From 40CM-4-69-5 sp036556905 (GTDB lineage: Bacteria > Methylomirabilota > Methylomirabilia > Rokubacteriales > CSP1-6): a stretch of DNA of 64,000 nucleotides. Below, one piece after another: positions 16,357 to 25,134 of this stretch (its first letter is position 1; each line of letters starts with the position of its first letter). The stretch lies in assembly GCA_036556905.1 (NCBI GenBank), contig DATBIM010000102.1, positions 97,822 through 161,821 of the forward strand, given 5' to 3'. The notes under the pieces were generated by a model. It was not told the origin of the DNA. It was given only the letters and a program-made list of their open reading frames with translations, and made no database searches. The position numbers and the translations under genes were made by a program.

Positions 16357-16522
16357 TCACGCCGACGCGTGTAACTCCGCCGCCCCCTGCTCCAGCGAAC
16401 GGCATGTCCATCTCGCGGTACATGGTGGTCGCGGTGGTGAGGTGGGTGCGGGCCTGATCGCGCTTGCCCATCGTGCCATACAGGGTCCCGAGGCCCAGAT
16501 GGCAGTGGGCGATGAGCGGGCT
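16357..16522 (-). pseudogene. C-terminal fragment of a TPR protein (adenylate-cyclase/ATPase-TPR type)
   Basis: On the minus strand SPLIAHCHLGLGTLYGTMGK followed by RDQARTHLTTATTMYREMDMPF is the usual last TPR segment of large AAA-ATPase/cyclase-TPR proteins. After a frame change near 16397 the familiar ending LEQGAAELHASA and a TGA (16357-16359) follow. Nothing of the rest of the gene remains. It abuts the RND fragment on the opposite strand at about 16515. Confidence 0.7.
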
Positions 16523-16855
16523 GGTGGGGCTCATCGCGAAGAACGGTATCCTGATCGTAGAGTTCGCCAACACGCTGCAGGCGCGCGGGCTCGCCAGGGT
16601 GGCCGCGCTCCGCGAAGCGTCGTTGACCCGGTACGTCCGGTGCTGATGACCTCGGCTGCTACCGTCTTCGGCCACTTCCCGCTGATGCTGGTGTCGGGGC
16701 CGGGCGCCGAGGCCCGCAACAGTATCGGGACGGTGCTGGTGGCGGGTATGACCGTGGGCACCCTGTTCACCCTGTTCGTGGTGCCGGTGTTCTACTCGCT
16801 GATCGCGGCCCAGCACCAGCCAACGCCGGCGCGCGAGCGGGTCGAGCCCGATGCG
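16512..16855 (+). pseudogene. C-terminal fragment of an RND efflux permease (AcrB-like)
   Basis: GLVGLIAKNGILIVEFANTL is the conserved helix-10 to helix-11 region of HAE1-type RND pumps. After one lost base near 16630 the frame continues as RPVLMTSAATVFGHFPLMLV, GPGAEARNSIGTVLVAGMTV and LFVVPVFYSLIA, the end of the last helices. About 900 N-terminal residues are missing. The joint with the TPR fragment marks an old rearrangement. Confidence 0.85.
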
Positions 16856-17007
16856 CGGTGGATCGTGGGAGGAGCAGGGCAAGGACAAGGAGGCCACGGA
16901 AACGGCGCGGGGCGTGCCTGGCATCCGGCTGGAGCCGGCCCGGCCCGGTGGTGGCTGGGACGCTCGACAGGTCGAGGATAAGGGATCACACTCGAAGGAG
17001 GACAGGC

Positions 17008-17316
17008 GTCATTGACCACACGGTCGTGCATTTCGAGATTCCGGCTGACGATCCCGAGCGGGCGGCCCAGTTCTATCGTGAGCTGTTCGGCTGGGAGATC
17101 AGCCGGTGGGAAGGCTCAGCGGGCGGGGGCGCCGAATACTGGATGGTGAAGACCGTCCCCACCGACGCGGCCGGACAGCCCACCCGCCCGGGCGTCAACG
17201 GCGGGCTCATGCGTCGGATGTTTCCGGGGCAAGCCCCCGTCAACTACGTCGGCGTCGCGAGCGTCGACGACTGTGTCCGACGGGCGGAGCAACTCGGAGC
17301 CAAGGTGAATCTAGAA
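17008..17316 (+). pseudogene. Truncated VOC/glyoxalase-fold gene with lost start codon
   Basis: (V)IDHTVVHFEIPADDPERAAQ through YVGVASVDDCVRRAEQLGAK is the first three quarters of a VOC (glyoxalase/bleomycin-resistance) protein. The usual last beta strands with the final metal ligand are missing: the frame runs straight into the Shine-Dalgarno and ATG of the next VOC gene. The Shine-Dalgarno AAGGAGG (16995-17001) is intact, but the codon where GTG is expected is GTC (17008), leaving only ATT at 17011 as a rare start. Probably non-functional. Confidence 0.7.
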
Positions 17317-17328
17317 AGGAGGCAACCC

Positions 17329-17808
17329 ATGCCTGACAAGGTGAAGCCGATCCCGGACGGATACCATGCGGTCACGCCCTACTTGAGCATCCAGGGAGCC
17401 GCCGCCGCCATCGCCTTCTACAAGGCGGCCTTCGGCGCGAAGGAAGTCATGCGCATGCCGGGTCCGGGCGGGACCATCGGCCACGCCGAGATCGAGATCG
17501 GGGGCTCTCGGATCATGCTGGCCGACGAGCACCCCGAGATGAACTTCCGCGGCCCGAAATCGTTCGGGGGGACGGCGGTCCACCTCCATGTCTATGTCCC
17601 GGATGTGGACAAGGTCGTGCAGCAGGCGATGGCCGCGGGAGCGAAGGGGCTGCGGCCCGTCACCGACGAGTTCTACGGCGACCGCGTGGGCAGCCTGGAG
17701 GACCCCTTCGGGCACGTCTGGCACGTGGCGACTCACAAGGAAGACTTGTCGATGGCGGAGCTCAGCAAGCGCGCGGCGGCCCGGGCGGCGGCCGCCGCAA
17801 AGACGTGA
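17329..17808 (+). CDS. VOC-family protein, PhnB-like
   Basis: 159 aa. PhnB/glyoxalase-like fold with HAVTPYLSIQGAAAAIAFYK, GHAEIEIGGSRIMLADE and YGDRVGSLEDPFGHVWHVAT. PhnB-like proteins are metal-binding or metal-free VOC proteins of mostly unknown reaction. A perfect AAAGGAGG lies 6 nt before ATG 17329, so the start is secure although the frame is open far upstream through the truncated VOC gene. The Ala/Lys-rich tail (KRAAARAAAAAKT) is common in the family. Confidence 0.92.
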   Translation: MPDKVKPIPDGYHAVTPYLSIQGAAAAIAFYKAAFGAKEVMRMPGPGGTIGHAEIEIGGSRIMLADEHPEMNFRGPKSFGGTAVHLHVYVPDVDKVVQQAMAAGAKGLRPVTDEFYGDRVGSLEDPFGHVWHVATHKEDLSMAELSKRAAARAAAAAKT

Positions 17809-17817
17809 GGCGGGGTG

Positions 17818-19047
17818 CTAGAGCGGCGTCTTGACGATGCGCCCACCGGCCTCGACGTACCACTTCTCGCTGGGGAAGGGCTTGCCGTTCAGGGTCGCCG
17901 CCATCCAGTCGGCCATGAGGACCGGCGGGAACGGCCCGACGTTGGCGGCGGGCACGTTCCCGACGGAGTGGCGCGAGTCCTGGTAGATCACCAGGCGCTT
18001 GGGCCCGGCCACGGCCCGCATCAGCCGCTCGGTGTGCTCGAGCGGGGAGAGCTCGTCGAACTCGCCGGCCACGCAGAGATAGGGCACCCGGATCTTCTCG
18101 GCATGCCCCTCCCAGGTCATGCCCTGGCGGAACGCATCGAACTTCGCCTCGTCGGTGATGCCGGACATGTACATGAAGCGCATCTTGAAGGTCGGTGAGG
18201 CCTCCTCGAAGATGGTGTGAAAACCTGGCTCGTGACAGACGGCCGAGACCGAGACCGCGCGGATGCGGGGTTCGTGGGCGGCGGCCAGGGTTCCGAAGAA
18301 CGAGCCGAAGCTGTTGCCGCTGAGCCCGATGCGCGTCGGGTCGATCTCGGGCCGCGCCGTGAGCCAGTCCACCACGTTCGCGCCGGTGGCGATCCAGGCG
18401 TCCATGCTGAAGAAGATCTCCAGCACCGGGCTCTCGTACTGGCCGGGCCCGTCCAGCGCCAGCACGGCCAGGCCGCGGGACAGCCAGCGGTCGCCGTAGA
18501 GCGCGACGCTCATCTCCTTGAAGCTGTCCATGCCGGGCACCGATATCACCACGGGGAGGCGCCCGCCCCGGTAGCCGGGCGGCAGGTGAAACCAGGCCGG
18601 CAACGACTTGCCGTCGCGGAAGGGGATCCACACCGGCTCCACGTGGTGGTCGGCCAGCCGGGCGTACTTCGTGTAGCACTCTCGCTTCTTGCCGTTGTAG
18701 AAGCGGTTCTGCTCGTTGTTCTCGTCGATTGGCCACTGGGCGGCGCCCCAGTGGATGGCGGCCATGAAATAGTTGTCGCGCGCGGTCACCGGGTGATCGT
18801 CCTGCTCGGCGGCCTGGGCCTTGCTCTCGCGGCGGCGGGCCACGGCCTCGAAGGCCGGGGAGGCGTCGGCCAGGCGCACGATGCGCTGGCGGAGGCCCGC
18901 GAAGTCGGCGTTGGCCTCGGGGCCGCAGGGAGCGGACAGGTAGAGCGAGCGCGGCTGATCCCAGTCCATCCCCACGGAGCGGATGATGTTGTCGAGCAGC
19001 CAGCGCTGCTCGGTCCAGCGACGGGTGAGGGGACCGCCCCGGTCCAC
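17818..19047 (-). CDS. Alpha/beta hydrolase, FrsA/DHPON-hydrolase-like
   Basis: 409 aa from GTG 19047 (an ATG at 19086 would overlap the preceding gene by 35 bp). An N-terminal helical domain (about residues 1-130) precedes the alpha/beta hydrolase core: LPVVISVPGMDSFKE (oxyanion region), nucleophile Ser in IGLSGNSFGSFF, acid in VAGEFDELSP and His in YQDSRHSVGN. This two-domain layout is seen in FrsA-like esterases and 2,6-dihydroxypseudooxynicotine hydrolase, which cleave C-C or ester bonds. Substrate not determinable. Confidence 0.85.
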   Translation of the reverse strand: MDRGGPLTRRWTEQRWLLDNIIRSVGMDWDQPRSLYLSAPCGPEANADFAGLRQRIVRLADASPAFEAVARRRESKAQAAEQDDHPVTARDNYFMAAIHWGAAQWPIDENNEQNRFYNGKKRECYTKYARLADHHVEPVWIPFRDGKSLPAWFHLPPGYRGGRLPVVISVPGMDSFKEMSVALYGDRWLSRGLAVLALDGPGQYESPVLEIFFSMDAWIATGANVVDWLTARPEIDPTRIGLSGNSFGSFFGTLAAAHEPRIRAVSVSAVCHEPGFHTIFEEASPTFKMRFMYMSGITDEAKFDAFRQGMTWEGHAEKIRVPYLCVAGEFDELSPLEHTERLMRAVAGPKRLVIYQDSRHSVGNVPAANVGPFPPVLMADWMAATLNGKPFPSEKWYVEAGGRIVKTPL

Positions 19048-19051
19048 GGGC

Positions 19052-19468
19052 CTACGTCCAGGGCTGCATCTTGGGGCCGTAGCCACCGATACGGTCGACC
19101 TTGATCCGCACGAGCAGGCGCTTTTCCCCGGGACGGCGGAACGGATACTTGTCGGCTCCCAGGAAGCGCTTGGCCAGCTTGTCGATGTGGGGGTCGGCTC
19201 CCGCTTCGCTCACGCTGGCCTTGCCGTGGATCACCATGTGGGACTGGGGATCGTTGCGATCCTGCACGGACACGGTCACGCGCGGGTCACGACGCAGGTT
19301 CTTGGGCTTGAGCCGGCCTTCGGCGGTATTGAACAGCACCTCGTCGCCCTCGACGTCCATCCAGACCATGGTCACCTGAGGCTTTCCATCCGCATTGGTG
19401 GTGACGACGTGGCCATAGGCCTTGTCTTCCAGGATCTTCTTCACGGACGGCGGCAGCTTGATCGCCAT
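19052..19468 (-). CDS. PPOX-class (F420-dependent type) flavin/deazaflavin protein
   Basis: 138 aa split-barrel protein of the pyridoxamine 5'-phosphate oxidase superfamily: AYGHVVTTNADGKPQVTMVW, GRLKPKNLRRDPRVTVSV and MVIHGKASVSE. Short proteins with this pattern are usually annotated as PPOX-class F420-dependent oxidoreductases (Rv1155-like), reducing small molecules with F420H2 or FMN. Good GAGGAG Shine-Dalgarno. Located between an SDR and a hydrolase on the same strand. Confidence 0.88.
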   Translation of the reverse strand: MAIKLPPSVKKILEDKAYGHVVTTNADGKPQVTMVWMDVEGDEVLFNTAEGRLKPKNLRRDPRVTVSVQDRNDPQSHMVIHGKASVSEAGADPHIDKLAKRFLGADKYPFRRPGEKRLLVRIKVDRIGGYGPKMQPWT

Positions 19469-19500
19469 GACTCTCATCTCCTCGTCGGACCGGGATTCGC

Positions 19501-20259
19501 TCAGCCGCGGCCGATGAACGGCATCTTCGTCGCCATGACGGTGAGGAACTGCACATTGGCCTCGAGAGGCAGGCTGGCCATGTAGACGACGGCCCGGGCC
19601 ACGTGCGCCACGTCCATCGTGGGCTCGGGAGCGATGGCGCCGTGGGCCTGGGGAACGCCGGCCTTCATCTTCGCCGTCAATGGAGTTTCGGCGTTGCCGA
19701 TATCGATCTGGCCGCAGGCGATGTCGTACTTGCGGCCGTCGAGGGAGGTCGATCGGGTGAGCCCGGTGATGGCGTGCTTGGTGGCGGTGTAGGGGGCCGA
19801 GTTGGGCCGCGGCACGTGGGCCGAGATCGAGCCGTTGTTGATGATCCGGCCGCCGCGCGGCGTCTGGCTCTTCATGATCTTGAAGGCCTCCTGCGTGCAC
19901 AGGAAGGCGCCGGTCAGGTTCGCATCCACGACCGCCTTCCATTGCTCGTAGGTCAAATCCTCCAGGGGCACGGGTGGCGCGCCGCTGCCGGCGTTGTTGA
20001 AGAGCAGGTCGAGCCGGCCGAAGGTGTCCTTCGTCGTGGCGAACAGGGCGCGCACGGAGGCAGGATCGCCGACGTCGGTGGGGACGACCAGCGTGCGCGA
20101 TCCCGACGACCGACCCTCCGTGGCCACCGCTTCCAGCATTTCCTTGCGGCGCCCGGCCAGTGCGACCGCCCAACCTTCCCCGAGCAAGGCCAGCGCGGTG
20201 GCCTTGCCCACTCCCGTTCCCGCACCGGTGACGATGGCGATCCGATCGCGCGTGGTCAT
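19501..20259 (-). CDS. Short-chain dehydrogenase/reductase
   Basis: 252 aa classical SDR. TGAGTGVGKATA nucleotide motif, NNAG, Ser in INNGSISAHVP and YTATK catalytic pair are present. Arg-rich AGRRKEML after beta-2 suggests NADP(H) use. The C-terminus (VQFLTVMATKMPFIGRG) is the form seen in SDRs annotated as oxidoreductases of unknown substrate. It is divergent from the TRAP transporter genes, sharing a short 95-bp promoter region. Confidence 0.92.
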   Translation of the reverse strand: MTTRDRIAIVTGAGTGVGKATALALLGEGWAVALAGRRKEMLEAVATEGRSSGSRTLVVPTDVGDPASVRALFATTKDTFGRLDLLFNNAGSGAPPVPLEDLTYEQWKAVVDANLTGAFLCTQEAFKIMKSQTPRGGRIINNGSISAHVPRPNSAPYTATKHAITGLTRSTSLDGRKYDIACGQIDIGNAETPLTAKMKAGVPQAHGAIAPEPTMDVAHVARAVVYMASLPLEANVQFLTVMATKMPFIGRG

Positions 20260-20354
20260 GCCGCGGAGTCTATCACTCCTCCCGGGCTCGGCAAGGCCCC
20301 CGGGAGACTTGATACTATCCTGGCGGTCGAGTCCTCGGCCGAAAGGAGCTTCCC

Positions 20355-21329
20355 ATGAAGGCAGTCCTGGCTGTACTGGCCGGCATCTGGATGCTGCTGG
20401 CGACGGTCCCCGCCCAGGCGCAGCAGCGCGTCACCATGCTGGGCGGGCCGCCGGCGGGCGTGTTCGGGATCTTCGCGACGGGGATCAGCACCTACCTGTC
20501 GAAGGCGGTTCCCGACCTCAACGTGTCCGTGGCCGCCACCGCCGGCTCCGTCGAGAATCCGCGCCGCATCAATGCCGGCGACGGAGAGATCGGGATCTCG
20601 TTCTCCTCGGACGTCCACGAGGCCTTCCACGGTCTGGAGAAGTTCCAGGGCAAGCCCCTGACCAACCTTCGCGCGGTTGGCGTCGTCTTCATGGGCGTGG
20701 GGCACCTGATCACCTTCGCCGACAGCGGGATCACGAGCGTCGCGGATCTGGCCGGCAAGCGCGTGGCCGTCGGCAATCCCGGCTCCGGGACGTTCGCCAC
20801 CGCCGAGCGGATGTTTCGGGCCCTCAACATGTGGGACAAGATCACGCGGGTGCCGCTGCTCGGCGCCGCCGCCGGCGAGGCCATGAGCGAAGGCAAGGCC
20901 GACGCCTTTTTCTGGGGCGGCCCGGCGCCCGACCGGGTGACGACGGAGGCCGCCACCAAGAAGCCGGTGCGGGCCATCGACACCTATACGGCGCTGGCCA
21001 AGACCGACTTCTTCAAGCAGTATCCCTACTTCGCGAAGTACACGTTCGTGCCCGGCTCCTACCGGGGCATCACCGAGGAGGCCCACACGGTGGGCGTGCC
21101 CGCCCTGTGGATCGCGGGGAAGGACGTGTCCCCGGCGCTCGTGCAGAAGATGGCGGCGGCGGTCTACGGTCCCGAGGGCCACGCGCACATGATGAAGGTC
21201 CACGCGGGCTCCAAGGACATGGCGCCCAAGTCGGCGTTGCTGGGGATCACCATCCCCCTGCACAAGGGCGCCGAAGATCACTGGAAGTCGGCGGGGGTGA
21301 GCATCCCCGAGAGCATCCGCGCCCGGTGA
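20355..21329 (+). CDS. TAXI-family TRAP transporter substrate-binding protein
   Basis: 324 aa periplasmic protein with signal peptide (MKAVLAVLAGIWMLLATVPAQA). The TAXI fold is visible as TMLGGPPAGVFGIFATGIST, NPRRINAGDGEIGISFS and GKRVAVGNPGSGTFATAERM. It delivers a substrate (glutamate and other organic acids are known for the family) to the fused permease encoded 15 bp downstream. AAAGGAGC Shine-Dalgarno 7 nt before the ATG. Confidence 0.93.
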   Translation: MKAVLAVLAGIWMLLATVPAQAQQRVTMLGGPPAGVFGIFATGISTYLSKAVPDLNVSVAATAGSVENPRRINAGDGEIGISFSSDVHEAFHGLEKFQGKPLTNLRAVGVVFMGVGHLITFADSGITSVADLAGKRVAVGNPGSGTFATAERMFRALNMWDKITRVPLLGAAAGEAMSEGKADAFFWGGPAPDRVTTEAATKKPVRAIDTYTALAKTDFFKQYPYFAKYTFVPGSYRGITEEAHTVGVPALWIAGKDVSPALVQKMAAAVYGPEGHAHMMKVHAGSKDMAPKSALLGITIPLHKGAEDHWKSAGVSIPESIRAR

Positions 21330-21344
21330 GCTGAGCCCGCCCGA

Positions 21345-23246
21345 ATGGCCGACGCGACGCCGCAGGCCCGGCGCCTGACCGGCGCCTGGCACACCGCCGC
21401 CCAGCTCATGCTGGGCGGCGTGTCGCTCTACTTCCTGTGGGCGACGTCGTTCGGCGTGGTGCCGCTCCAGTATTTCCGCGGAATCGCCGTGCTCTACAGC
21501 CTGGTGCTGCCGCTGCTCCTGTACAGGGCGTGGCGGACGAGCCGGCCCGACCGCCCCACCGTCGTCGATCTCGCCCTCGTCGTGGCCACCGTTGTCAGCA
21601 TCGGCTACTGGATCGTCGAGCACGAGCAGATCGCCTACCGCGCCGGCGCCTACACCGAGCTCGACTTCTGGATGGGCGTCGTGCTGATGCTGGTCTCCAT
21701 CGAGGCGGCCCGGCGCGTGCTCGGCTGGGGCATCGCCATGTGCGCCGTGCTGCCCATGGCCTACGCCCTGTTCGGCGCCTACCTGCCCTTCGTCATCGGC
21801 CACCGCGGCTTCACGCTCCGGCGGATCGTGGAGTTCGTCTACCTGACCTCCGACGGCATCTTCGGGGTGATGGCCGACGTCGTGGCCGGCTTCATTCTGC
21901 CCTTCGTGGTCTTCGGCGCCTTCATGGAGGTGGCCGGCGTGGCCCGGTTCTTCGTGGACCTGTCCCTGGCCGCGCTGGGCCGGATCGCGGGGGGCCCGGC
22001 CCAGGCCGCGGTGATCTCCAGCCTCTTCATGGGCACCGTGAGCGGAAGCCCGATCGCCGAGACCGTCACGACGGGAACCGTGACGATTCCCCTCATGAAA
22101 CGGACCGGCTTTCCCGCGCACATCGCCGCCGCCGTGGAGGGCGCGGCCTCGACGGGGGCGATGATCATGCCCCCGGTGATGGGCGCGGGAGCCTTCATCA
22201 TGGCCGAGATGACCGGGATCTCATATCTGGAGATCATCAAGGTGGCGGCGATCCCGGGCATCCTCTTCTACCTGTCCGTGGCCCTCATGGTCTACTTCGA
22301 GTCGCGCAAGCTCGGCTTACGCGGCCTCCGCGCCGATGAGCTGCCCCGGTTCGGCGCCGTCCTCAAGCGCGGTTGGTATTTCTTCATCCCCATCCTCGTC
22401 TTGATGACGGCGCTGATCTGGGGCTGGGCGCCGGGGACGTCCGCGGTCTTCGGCATCGTGACTGCCATCGTGTTGAGCTGGGTGGTGCCGGGGGGCCGGC
22501 TCGGGCCGGCGCGGATCTGGGAAGCGTTGGTCGACGGCGGTAAGGCCAGCCTGTTCGTGGCCGCCCTGACCGGCGCCGTCGGCATCCTCATCGGCGTCCT
22601 GGCCCTCACCGGCATCGGCATTCGCTTCTCGTACGTCCTGGTGGACCTGGCCGGCGGGAGCCTGCCCCTCACGCTCCTCCTGCTCGCCGTCTCCACGCTG
22701 GTGTTGGGCCTGGCCCTGCCCATCACGGCCACATACCTGATGGTTGCCGTGGTGGCGGTGCCCGTGCTCGCGGATCTGGGACTGCCCCTGCTGACCGGGC
22801 ACCTGATCATCCTGTGGCTGGCGCTGGACGCCAACATCACGCCGCCGGTGGCCCTGGGGCCGTTCGCGGCCGCGGCCATCGCCGAGGCCGATCCGATGCG
22901 GACGGGGTGGAGCTGCTTCCGCTTCGCCAAGAGCATCTATCTGATGCCGGTATTGATGGCCTACACTCACCTGCTGTTCACCGGGACGCCGGCCCAGAAC
23001 ATCATGGCCGTCCTCTCGGCGACGCTGGGGACGGTGCTCTTCTCCATCTTGAGCACCGCATTCTTCATCGTCAGGATGACCGTTGTGGAGTTCGGGCTCT
23101 TCGCGCTGGCCACGGTGCTGGCCTTCATCCCGTTCCCGCTGCCGATGGCGGCCGCCATCGCGCTCTTCGCCGGCCTCTTTGTTTGGCAGCGCCGGCGGGC
23201 CCGGGCGTTACCCAGCCCGCGCGCCGCCGCCCGGGCGCCGGGCTAG
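21345..23246 (+). CDS. TRAP transporter fused permease (DctQ-DctM, 4TM/12TM)
   Basis: 633 aa. Four N-terminal helices (DctQ-like, to about residue 150) are fused to a large DctM-like domain with elevator-type helices; SLFMGTVSGSPIAETVTTGT and GAASTGAMIMPPVMGAGAF are the family's conserved substrate/sodium site segments, repeated as LALPITATYLMVAVVAVPVL. With the TAXI binding protein it forms a complete sodium-driven uptake system in the cytoplasmic membrane. Substrate unknown. Confidence 0.94.
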   Translation: MADATPQARRLTGAWHTAAQLMLGGVSLYFLWATSFGVVPLQYFRGIAVLYSLVLPLLLYRAWRTSRPDRPTVVDLALVVATVVSIGYWIVEHEQIAYRAGAYTELDFWMGVVLMLVSIEAARRVLGWGIAMCAVLPMAYALFGAYLPFVIGHRGFTLRRIVEFVYLTSDGIFGVMADVVAGFILPFVVFGAFMEVAGVARFFVDLSLAALGRIAGGPAQAAVISSLFMGTVSGSPIAETVTTGTVTIPLMKRTGFPAHIAAAVEGAASTGAMIMPPVMGAGAFIMAEMTGISYLEIIKVAAIPGILFYLSVALMVYFESRKLGLRGLRADELPRFGAVLKRGWYFFIPILVLMTALIWGWAPGTSAVFGIVTAIVLSWVVPGGRLGPARIWEALVDGGKASLFVAALTGAVGILIGVLALTGIGIRFSYVLVDLAGGSLPLTLLLLAVSTLVLGLALPITATYLMVAVVAVPVLADLGLPLLTGHLIILWLALDANITPPVALGPFAAAAIAEADPMRTGWSCFRFAKSIYLMPVLMAYTHLLFTGTPAQNIMAVLSATLGTVLFSILSTAFFIVRMTVVEFGLFALATVLAFIPFPLPMAAAIALFAGLFVWQRRRARALPSPRAAARAPG

Positions 23247-23248
23247 GC

Positions 23249-23277
23249 GGCTCGAGGGGGCTGGGCCCCTCTCAGCC
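23249..23277. terminator. Imperfect hairpin at convergent gene ends
   Basis: GGCTCGAGGGG and CCCCTCTCAGCC can pair with small bulges around a short loop between the TRAP permease stop and the SDR stop. There is no clear T-tract on either side, so termination is only suggested. Confidence 0.3.
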
Positions 23278-24045
23278 GATGACGCGGCCTCCCATGACGC
23301 GGATCGTGTCACCGGTGACGTAGGCGGAGGCGTCGGAGGCGAGGAACAGGCAGGCGTCCGCGATATCTTCCGGGCGGCCCAAACGGCGGAGCGGGACCTT
23401 CTTGAGCTCCTCCGGTGAGCTTGGCGGGGCCTGACGGAACTCGGGGTACCACTCGGCGTAGCGCCGCTCGGTATCGATGAATCCCGGCACCACCATGTTG
23501 GCACGGATGCCGAAGGGCCCCAGCTCGGCGGCCAGCGCCCGGACCAGGCCCAGGAGCCCGGTCTTGGCCGTGGTGACCGCCGTGGTGTTGGGGCGCCCGG
23601 TGAGGCTCGACATCCCGCCGAGCGCGATGATGCTGCCCCGCCCCCGCTCCTTCATCCCGGGCACGACCGCCCGGGCCAGGTAGAAGGCCGAGTGGAGATC
23701 GACGGCCAGGACGTGGTGCCACTCCGCGAGCGACGTCTCGGTGAGGGCCTTGTGCGGGCGGATGGCCGCGTTGCAGACGAGGACATCGATGGCGCCCAGC
23801 GCGGCCAGGCCCTGGGCGACCATCGTCTCCACGGCGGCGGCGTCGGCCACGTCGGCGAGCACAGTGGTCACGCGCCCCCCGCTCTTGCGGCACTCGGCGG
23901 CGACGGCTTCCAGCTCCTCGCCGTTCGCCCGGGTGTTGAGCACCAGATCCGCGCCCTCGGCGGCGAACGCCAGCGCGATGGCCCGGCCGATGTTGCGGCT
24001 GGCCCCCGTGATGAGCGCGACCCGGCCCCGGAGCTGATCCGGCAC
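23272..24045 (-). CDS. SDR-fold protein lacking the catalytic Tyr
   Basis: 257 aa from GTG 24045, 5 bp after the NHL-repeat gene. TGASRNIGRAIA, CNAA, a Ser in ALGGMSSLTG, and the C-terminus YVTGDTIRVMGG place it among classical SDRs. At the active site the sequence is TTAVTTAKTG: the Lys is there but the position four residues earlier is Val, not Tyr. It may not be a normal dehydrogenase; it could use another acid, act as a binding protein or catalyse a different reaction. Confidence 0.88.
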   Translation of the reverse strand: MPDQLRGRVALITGASRNIGRAIALAFAAEGADLVLNTRANGEELEAVAAECRKSGGRVTTVLADVADAAAVETMVAQGLAALGAIDVLVCNAAIRPHKALTETSLAEWHHVLAVDLHSAFYLARAVVPGMKERGRGSIIALGGMSSLTGRPNTTAVTTAKTGLLGLVRALAAELGPFGIRANMVVPGFIDTERRYAEWYPEFRQAPPSSPEELKKVPLRRLGRPEDIADACLFLASDASAYVTGDTIRVMGGRVIG

Positions 24046-24050
24046 GGAGC

Positions 24051-25037
24051 TCAGGACTGCAGCGCGAACTTCTGGAACGTGTGGCAGCCCGCCGGCACGT
24101 AGCCGCGGCTGCCGGCGAACGTCCAGGTGACCTCGCTCACGTAGACGTCGTGCTGGCTGTCCACGGCGATGCCGTGAGGGGCCGCGAAGCTGCCGGCCGC
24201 CACCGGATCCGGACCTTCGCCCCAGCGCGCGAGCACACGACCGTCGCGGTCGTAGACGCTGACACGGCCCGAGCGATTCGTACCGGCCGGTCCATACCGC
24301 CGCGAGGTCTGGCCCGGCTGCCACCACAGCTCGGAGACATACGCCCGGCCCTGGCCATCGAACACGAGGTGGGTCGGTCGCCGGGTATCGGTCCATTCGC
24401 TGAGGTACTCGCCGTCGGGGTTGAAGATCTGGATGCGGTCGTTCTCCCGGTCGCAGACGAACACACGCCCGTCCGCAGCCACCGCGATGCCGTGGGGCAG
24501 GAAGAACTCGCCGGGCCCCTGACCGGCCACGCCCCACGAGCGCTTCAGCTCGCCGGTGGGGGAGAAGCGGTGCACGCGGCAGTTCCCGTAGCCGTCGGAG
24601 ATGTAGAGATCGCCCTTGGGTCCGATCGCCACGTTGGTCGGGCGGTTGAAAGGACCGCCAGGCTTGGTGGCAGTGGCCGTGTTCTTGCCGTCGTAACCCG
24701 TGTCAGAGGGCGTGTTCATGGTCCCCAGCGTCATCAGGAGCTTGCCGCTGGGAGTGAACTGCCGCACCGTGTGGTTGCCGTCATCCGTGGCGTAGACCGT
24801 CCCGTCGGGGCCGATCGTGATGCCATGGGTCCGCAGGGTGAACTGGCCCTCCCCCCACGAGCGCAGGAAGTTCCCCTTCTGGTCGTAGACGATGATCGGG
24901 TGATCGCCGCGGCAGATCAGGTAGACCCGGTTCTCGCCGTCGACGGCCACCCCGGCCACGTCACGGTGCTCCCAGCCGGCGGGAAGCTGCTCCCAACCTT
25001 CGACGACCCCGTAGCTCGTCGTGCTCACCTGCGCCAT
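24051..25037 (-). CDS. NHL-repeat six-bladed beta-propeller
   Basis: 328 aa made of NHL/SMP-30-like blades: DVAGVAVDGENRVYLICRGD, THGITIGPDGTVYATDDGNH, RPTNVAIGPKGDLYISDGYG, LPHGIAVAADGRVFVCDREN and APHGIAVDSQHDVYVSEVTW. No signal peptide is visible. Relatives include the lyase domain of peptidylglycine alpha-amidating enzyme and many proteins of unknown role. It starts 97 bp after the SBBP gene and has a CGGAGG Shine-Dalgarno, so it may be read from the same upstream promoter. Confidence 0.88.
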   Translation of the reverse strand: MAQVSTTSYGVVEGWEQLPAGWEHRDVAGVAVDGENRVYLICRGDHPIIVYDQKGNFLRSWGEGQFTLRTHGITIGPDGTVYATDDGNHTVRQFTPSGKLLMTLGTMNTPSDTGYDGKNTATATKPGGPFNRPTNVAIGPKGDLYISDGYGNCRVHRFSPTGELKRSWGVAGQGPGEFFLPHGIAVAADGRVFVCDRENDRIQIFNPDGEYLSEWTDTRRPTHLVFDGQGRAYVSELWWQPGQTSRRYGPAGTNRSGRVSVYDRDGRVLARWGEGPDPVAAGSFAAPHGIAVDSQHDVYVSEVTWTFAGSRGYVPAGCHTFQKFALQS

Positions 25038-25134
25038 CGTTGGCCTCCGTCGCCCGTCCCGCGGTTCGGACCGTTGGCGATCGAGATCAGACTATGGGAG
25101 AGACGCGCGATCGAGTCAAGGGACGGTTCGCGAC

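Noticed and set aside
16858..17808. Single fused two-domain VOC protein
   Set aside because: A perfect Shine-Dalgarno and ATG at 17329 start the second domain, the first domain is truncated before its last strands, and the region upstream of 17008 is not protein-like.
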